Of a DNA stretch of 30,305 bases, positions 28,818 to 30,305 are shown one piece after another. Positions within the stretch are counted from its first letter, which is position 1; each line of letters starts with the position of its first letter. A program made the position numbers and the translations under genes. The notes below the pieces were generated by a model that worked only from the letters and a program-made list of their open reading frames with translations, was not told the origin of the DNA and searched no databases. The stretch covers positions 1 through 30,305 of the forward strand of contig CAZXVH010000062.1 of assembly GCA_964643965.1 (NCBI GenBank), in the 5' to 3' direction. Origin of the DNA: GCA-2746795 sp964643965 (GTDB taxonomy: Bacteria; Chloroflexota; Anaerolineae; Promineifilales; Promineifilaceae).

Positions 28818-30305
28818 CTATTCTCGACCTTCCCGACTGTATTTATAAAGCCACAAATCATGGAATTGGTGGCTTTCTTTTTGGGTGTAGTGCCCGTTTA
28901 GCCAGGCGAGTTGGGGCTGGATTTTCCCCGCTTCTTCGTATTCATCCAGGGCTGGCTGGAAGATGACAAACCAGACGACGGGGGCCTGAGAAACGGCCGT
29001 TTCCAAATCCACCTCCGCATACAAGCCCAATGCCTTTTGGGTGGGCAGGGCCAGCGTATCGGCCGGGCTGCCCGGCGCATCGGCGATATAGCGCATCGGC
29101 AGTTGGCGGTCGTAATAATGGGCCGGGAAGAAGGTGAGTTTGTTGCTGTGGACGATGGCGTCGGTAGTGGGATTGGCTTCCGTTTGCAAAAAGGCGGCCA
29201 GCTCCGCAAAGGTAGAACGGGGGAAGTCCACATACGTGTAATGATTCCACAAAGCCAGCAGCATAATCAGCAGGGAGGGCAGGGCTAAGCCCCACTTGAT
29301 GGGGCGCGGCGTCTGCCGCTGGCTTAAAACGGCCACCACCAGCAGCAAGTAGATAGCAGCCGAGGGCAGCAGCGCTCGCGCAATGTAAACAGGGCGAATC
29401 TGCGAGATTAGAAAGGTTAACAAAATCGGCCCGATCACCAGAAATAAGAGCAGCGACAGGGCGTGAGGGAATGTTTCTGAATAGGCGAGCTTGATTCGTT
29501 TATGACGCCGCCATTCCAGAACGAGCACGGCCGGGATGAAGAGGCTGAAGGCAAAAGCCAGGGGCAGCAGCCAGCTTGGTAATGCCTGGTTGTCGTAGGC
29601 AAAGTGGAAGATGAGCGTCGTTTGCAGCAGTTCAACTACTCCCGGCTGCTGCACCCAGTAAGATTGCTGAATCTTGCCCAACTGCGCCGGTAAGATAGCC
29701 AGCCAGGGCGCAAACAGGAGCAGCATGGTGAGATGGGCCAGCAGCAGCCCTTGCCAGTGCAAAGGACGGCGGGCGCGGAGCCACTGCCACAGTACCCATA
29801 AATCGAGGGCCGCGATAAACATGGCCCCTAAATTGTGGGCATAGAGGGTGACGGCGCCCAGCACACCCATGAGCAGCCACCATTGCCAACGGCCGTTTAA
29901 CCAGGCGCGGCAAAAGGCATAAACCAGCGATACCGCCGCCAGCCCCAGCAGGGCATACATGCGCGTTTCCTGGCCGTAATAGACGAGGAAGGGAGAGAAC
30001 GAGGCCAGCAGGGCGGTGAGCAGTCCCACACGCCGCTCAAAGAGCAGTTTGCCGAGCAGGTACAACATGGCAACGGTCAGCAGGCTGAAAAATACGGAGA
30101 GCAGGCGCACCGCTAACAGCGATTGGCCGCCGAGGGCCATCCAACCGTGCAGCAAGCTGTAATAAAAGAGGGGGTGCACGTCGGCGGCCGCGCCTTCGAT
30201 TTGCGTAATTGTGCCGTAAAGCATGGTGGGGAATGACTTTTCGGCGTAGAGGATGGCAAAGGCTTCATCATACCACAGGGGACGGCCGTTTAGATTGATC
30301 AGGCG
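28818..30305 (-). CDS. GT39/ArnT-like polyprenyl-sugar glycosyltransferase, 5'-truncated by window
   Basis: A multi-pass GT-C protein (about 495 residues visible). The frame stays open through the right edge and encodes, upstream of the first internal ATG (30224), LNGRPLWYDEAFAILYAEK, which holds the D-E pair typical of the first luminal loop of PMT/ArnT enzymes. VHPLFYYSLLHGWMALGG then gives the second hallmark. About ten hydrophobic helices follow, with a C-terminal extracytoplasmic domain of about 130 residues (FPRSTFAELAAFL onward). It would transfer a sugar from a polyprenyl-phosphate donor to an acceptor. Annotation from 30224 alone would lose the catalytic loop, so the true start lies outside the window. 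Confidence 0.85.
   Translation of the reverse strand, partial: RLINLNGRPLWYDEAFAILYAEKSFPTMLYGTITQIEGAAADVHPLFYYSLLHGWMALGGQSLLAVRLLSVFFSLLTVAMLYLLGKLLFERRVGLLTALLASFSPFLVYYGQETRMYALLGLAAVSLVYAFCRAWLNGRWQWWLLMGVLGAVTLYAHNLGAMFIAALDLWVLWQWLRARRPLHWQGLLLAHLTMLLLFAPWLAILPAQLGKIQQSYWVQQPGVVELLQTTLIFHFAYDNQALPSWLLPLAFAFSLFIPAVLVLEWRRHKRIKLAYSETFPHALSLLLFLVIGPILLTFLISQIRPVYIARALLPSAAIYLLLVVAVLSQRQTPRPIKWGLALPSLLIMLLALWNHYTYVDFPRSTFAELAAFLQTEANPTTDAIVHSNKLTFFPAHYYDRQLPMRYIADAPGSPADTLALPTQKALGLYAEVDLETAVSQAPVVWFVIFQPALDEYEEAGKIQPQLAWLNGHYTQKESHQFHDLWLYKYSREGRE

Larger units (their letters stand above)
413..29897. repeat. Dispersed palindrome AACGGCCGTT (32 copies)
   Basis: Exact copies by manual scan start at 413, 1562, 2869, 3244, 3712, 5103, 5133, 7032, 7369, 7576, 7953, 9409, 10951, 12602, 13774, 14054, 14165, 14581, 15411, 17767, 18464, 19189, 19849, 20731, 20995, 21043, 23347, 24061, 26464, 28659, 28992 and 29888. 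One-mismatch copies keeping ACGGCCGT lie near 10552, 10709, 19544, 22299, 24001 and 30283. In coding DNA it reads as Thr-Ala-Val, Asn-Gly-Arg or Lys/x-Arg-Pro-Phe/Val, so all frames are used. It also lies in intergenic DNA and in a terminator. Several copies extend to GAAACGGCCGTTTC. Confidence 0.92.

Noticed and set aside
30224..30224. ATG 30224 as the start of the GT39-like gene
   Set aside because: The frame remains open to the window edge and encodes the WYDE catalytic loop upstream, so this ATG is internal.

Overview
The window looks like a chromosomal segment of a free-living bacterium, most probably a Chloroflexota (Anaerolineae/Ardenticatenia-like). That placement is inference: it rests on the mix of TrmFO, a eukaryotic-type UDPGP uridylyltransferase, long-form RmlA, CapA/CapB-like exopolysaccharide genes, a DUF5668/PspC/PspA module, and intergenic DNA full of short-word repeats. 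No rRNA, tRNA, CRISPR array, phage or transposase gene was seen.

Layout. 1-133: heptamer tandem array running into the stop codon of a minus-strand HlyD-like adaptor (128-1699). 1973-3849: minus-strand pair, a secreted CAP-domain protein and a D-2-hydroxyacid dehydrogenase with an ATGA overlap. 4137-5859: plus-strand envelope-stress module (DUF5668 membrane protein, PspC, PspA/IM30). 5945-13775: polysaccharide genes (GT4 glycosyltransferase, two short Wzz/CapA-like proteins, a CapB-like kinase with a damaged nucleotide site, a polytopic membrane protein, RmlA-like nucleotidyltransferase, UDPGP family enzyme). 13800-20575: plus-strand housekeeping and metabolism (TrmFO, soluble histidine kinase, HflX, a 69-aa membrane protein, M20 peptidase, acyl-CoA dehydrogenase). 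20614-25872: minus strand (lipoprotein-like or anchored unknown, MoxR-like AAA+ ATPase, GyrA). 26339-28768: Lon on plus. 28818-30305: GT39/PMT-like glycosyltransferase on minus, cut by the right window edge.

How they work together. The sugar nucleotidyltransferases could supply dTDP/UDP-sugars for the GT4 enzyme, with the Wzz-like proteins and the CapB-like protein controlling polymer length and export. The Psp-like module, Lon and HflX are stress functions, but nothing in the sequence ties them into one regulon.

The most striking signals are not genes. (1) The palindromic decamer AACGGCCGTT occurs 32 times by my manual count, in coding DNA in several reading frames, in intergenic DNA and inside a terminator. 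(2) Many intergenic gaps hold tandem 7-8 nt words followed by their reverse complements, giving foldback structures next to stop or start codons. (3) A perfect 50-bp palindrome lies inside a larger 118-bp inverted repeat, beside a candidate small RNA of about 60 nt. (4) hflX appears to start at ATT, and several genes have a -10 box 6-7 nt before the start codon, suggesting leaderless transcripts. (5) The CapB-like protein lacks key Walker A and Walker B residues.
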